From the NCBI RefSeq assembly GCF_032854445.1, contig NC_088300.1:81195084-81259083 (forward strand): a DNA stretch of 64,000 bases. Direction: 5' to 3'. Each line of letters starts with the position of its first letter. The first letter of the stretch is position 1. A program made the translations under genes and the position numbers. The DNA is from Liolophura sinensis. Taxonomy: Eukaryota; Mollusca; Polyplacophora; Chitonida; Chitonidae. The notes under the pieces were generated by a model that had not been told where the DNA came from, did no database searches, and saw only the letters and a list, made by a program, of their open reading frames with translations. Shown here in pieces: positions 63,268 to 64,000 of the stretch.

Positions 63268-63620
63268 CTAAAACAGAAAAAGCAAAGGTGTAAAAAATAG
63301 TTGCTGAAAACAACTGGAAACAAGCATTTGTTTGGCATAGAGAGAACCATAATATAGTACTCAACTTATTCCAGAGCTGTTAGATGTTTCATTTAGGACA
63401 CACTTTTCATAGAATTATAAACCAAACCAAACCAAAGGAGCCTCAGATCTACACGTCACTGTGACCAGGACAACACAGTTAAGTTCACTAGGCATGTTTG
63501 TCAACGGCTTACCTCGTCATAGTCCTCTGCCTCCTTCTTGATGAACGTTGAGAAGAAACGCCCTCCCTCCCCGCGAACTCGCTTCATCGCATGATTGTGA
63601 CGAGATTCATGTAGGTATTT
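63178..63620 (-). CDS. NFYA: NF-YA (CCAAT-binding factor subunit A), last two coding exons
   Basis: Exons 63513-63620 (36 codons) and 63178-63267 (29 codons plus stop TAG) are both phase 0. The first encodes KYLHESRHNHAMKRVRGEGG RFFS, the DNA-contacting A2 helix and GxGGRF loop that define NF-YA. The second encodes an acidic/hydrophobic C-terminus (EYGNSKYAEALAAFVDSATD...). NF-YA joins the NF-YB/NF-YC histone-fold dimer and inserts into the minor groove at CCAAT boxes. The A1 helix, Gln-rich activation domain and start lie beyond the right edge. The gene converges on CHD1L. Confidence 0.93.
63513..63620 (-). CDS. NFYA: NFYA exon with A2 DNA-binding helix
   Basis: Acceptor CTTGTTTCAG on the minus strand, donor GTAAGC. 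Residues HESRHxHAMxRxRGEGGRF contact the CCAAT box in known NF-YA structures. After FFS the sequence (TFIKKEAEDYDE) is lineage-specific. Confidence 0.95.
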
Positions 63621-64000
63621 CTGAAACAAGAAATCATGACTCTGTGATGATGCACAAAATTACAATGATGACACAATGTTATTTCACATGTGCTCGTCTT
63701 TTCACCTTCTATCTACTGTGCATCTGTAATATAACAATCAGTGATCAATGTATGGGGGCAACACAGGAGATGACAGAGGACCACAGAGCTAATGCCGAGG
63801 CGTGACCACGACGTTAGTGATTTCCAACTTCACCACTTGCTGCAACAAGTTAACAAGCTAGCCATTTGCATCTGTGTAGGAATATTCAAACCTGATTTCC
63901 TCACCAACTTCTGCAGTTCTTACACTAGTGCATAATCACAAATTTTACATTCCTTGGATTGTCAAGGAAAAGAGCCTTTTCTATCAAAATCACCTCCCTC
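63621..64000 (-). other. NFYA intron, cut by the right edge
   Basis: Sequence upstream (minus orientation) of the A2 exon shows no further NF-YA coding block such as the A1 helix. The plus-strand open frame at 63548 is a shadow. Confidence 0.5.

Overview
This is animal nuclear DNA, with spliced genes, long introns and abundant minisatellites. tRNA-derived SINEs of a V-SINE-like type (heads at 24875 and 58705, tails ending in a TTCTTGAGTAC / AACACCAAT block) resemble elements known from molluscs. My best guess is therefore a mollusc or another lophotrochozoan. This is inference from repeat style and gene structure, not a species call.

Layout. (1) 1-5401, minus strand: the N-terminal end of an MCM9-like gene (two coding exons, 5362-5401 and 4815-4911). 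Its next intron runs off the left edge and holds a SINE and two minisatellites. (2) 5402-5886: a short divergent promoter with an E2F-type site. (3) 5887-56428, plus strand: a complete CHD1L/ALC1 gene in 25 coding exons whose phases all agree, giving 1,015 residues. The domain order is SNF2 ATPase, basic linker, macro domain and a C-terminal BRCT domain that human CHD1L lacks. (4) 56429-63177: non-coding DNA with three tandem arrays, a SINE and probably the long 3' UTR of the next gene. (5) 63178-63620, minus strand: the last two coding exons of NFYA, convergent with CHD1L.

The CHD1L introns are the striking part. By my approximate bounds, tandem arrays cover about 37 kb of the 64 kb (about 57%). 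In at least five introns (5, 9, 10, 13, 24) the repeat unit contains the last bases of the upstream exon plus its 5' splice site, so an exon tail and donor have been copied from a few to about 60 times. In introns 6 and 14 the acceptor side has been duplicated. Intron 17 holds a diverged copy of exon 18. In intron 10 one copy of the exon tail differs from the exon only at synonymous third positions. Introns 21 and 23 look U12-dependent (GT-AG and AT-AC); the AT-AC intron splits the BRCT domain.

Mobile elements sit inside these arrays. A decayed BEL/Pao LTR retrotransposon (8893-14718, minus) is inserted in the 53-bp array of intron 2 with a 5-bp target duplication. A TA-flanked inverted-repeat DNA element (23309-24420) is inserted in the array of intron 7. 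MCM9 (helicase in recombination and mismatch repair), CHD1L (PARP-dependent remodeller) and NF-YA (CCAAT factor) all act on chromatin or DNA repair. Their adjacency is seen here; any shared regulation is inference.
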